Part shown: positions 5,761-6,108 of the stretch, piece after piece | Layout of the letters: each line of letters opens with the position of its first letter | How positions within the stretch are numbered: position 1 is the first letter of the stretch | Origin: Comamonadaceae bacterium | GTDB lineage: Bacteria; Pseudomonadota; Gammaproteobacteria; Burkholderiales; Burkholderiaceae_C | Assembly: GCA_947460165.1 (NCBI GenBank) | Contig: CANHKH010000220.1 | Span: forward strand, 1 to 6,108 | Reading direction: 5' to 3' | Length of the DNA stretch: 6,108 nucleotides | Program-made: the position numbers and the translations under genes | The notes under the pieces: generated by a model | The model's input: the letters and a program-made list of their open reading frames with translations, nothing else | Told to the model about the DNA's origin: nothing | Databases searched by the model: none

Positions 5761-6108
5761 TCAGCGCTTTTTGCTGGTGGCTTTGACTGCGCTGGCGGCG
5801 GTGTTGCTGACGGCGCTCAGGTTGGCTTCAGCCATGTCAGAGGCTTGCTTGACGGCTTTTTGCATGGCTTCGTAGGCATTGGTGGCTGCCGTCACCGAGC
5901 TCTTGAACACGGCTGCCACGGTCTCAGAACCGGCAGGGGCGTTTTTCACGGCACCGTCCACCAGGTTGACCACTTTGGACTGCAGCTCGGCGGCTTGGCC
6001 TTCGACAGCCTTGCTGAACTCTGTGGTGCTGCTGCTGGCGATGTCATACAGGTGGCGGCTGTAAGCCGCGGCTTTTTCAGCCATGGGTTGCATCACGCCA
6101 GCTTGCAG
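5761..6108 (-). CDS. phaP: Phasin family protein (N-terminal part outside the window)
   Basis: Polyhydroxyalkanoate granule-associated protein of the Phasin_2 type, which coats storage granules and controls their number and size. The frame stays open to the right edge, so 115 C-terminal residues are visible and about 70-80 N-terminal ones are missing, judging by the usual length near 190. The GTG and ATG codons near 6096-6091 are internal: the preceding codons read LQAG, which continues the conserved LQAGxxQPMAEKAAAYSRHLYDIAS core. The rest is an amphipathic, Ala-rich helix (EFSKAVEGQAAELQSKV, then AVFKSSVTAATNAYEAMQKAVKQ) with a low-complexity, Lys-rich end (KATSKKR), all typical of phasins. 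An intrinsic terminator follows. Unlike the genes to its left, it is a housekeeping storage gene with no evident link to the carboxylate cluster. Confidence 0.93.
   Translation of the reverse strand: MQAGVMQPMAEKAAAYSRHLYDIASSSTTEFSKAVEGQAAELQSKVVNLVDGAVKNAPAGSETVAAVFKSSVTAATNAYEAMQKAVKQASDMAEANLSAVSNTAASAVKATSKKR

Noticed and set aside
5544..5875. Plus-strand open frames across the gap between the hydrolase and the phasin
   Set aside because: They cross the terminator hairpin and the phasin 3' end, and their products match nothing recognisable.

Overview
The window is GC-rich, gene-dense DNA that reads as chromosome of a betaproteobacterium, most likely Burkholderiales and perhaps Comamonadaceae. 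The main evidence is two periplasmic binding proteins of the Bug/TctC family (hugely expanded in that order) and a phasin whose visible part has the AEKAAAYSRHLYDI-type core common in polyhydroxyalkanoate-storing Burkholderiales. The taxonomic call is inference from family content, not from a marker gene.

Left block, positions 1-3565, plus strand: the 3' part of a Bug-type binding protein, a double-hotdog acyl-CoA hydratase of the HTD2 / mesaconyl-C4-CoA (itaconyl-CoA) hydratase type, an MmgE/PrpD-family protein and a small VOC (glyoxalase-fold) protein. Gaps are about 30-55 bases and I see no strong terminator, so they probably form one transcript that starts left of the window. The gene content suggests capture of a small carboxylate followed by CoA-ester hydration and a PrpD-type dehydration, decarboxylation or epimerisation. 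The substrate cannot be named from the sequence.

Middle block, 3566-4821: a 188-base intergenic gap holds a REP-like GTAGGAG-headed hairpin and a promoter-like TTGACA element. It is followed by a complete second Bug protein with a Tat-like signal peptide and a good ribosome binding site. A strong inverted repeat follows its stop codon, in the gap between convergent genes.

Right block, 4822-6108, minus strand: a cysteine hydrolase of the isochorismatase superfamily with an intact Asp-Lys-Cys triad, then a textbook intrinsic terminator serving the phasin gene. The phasin runs off the right edge and lacks its N-terminal part. No RNA genes, CRISPR arrays, insertion sequences or phage genes were seen. 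The most interesting part is the hydratase/PrpD/VOC cassette bracketed by two dissimilar Bug proteins: a plausible but unassigned carboxylate pathway built from known families, not an obviously new type of system.
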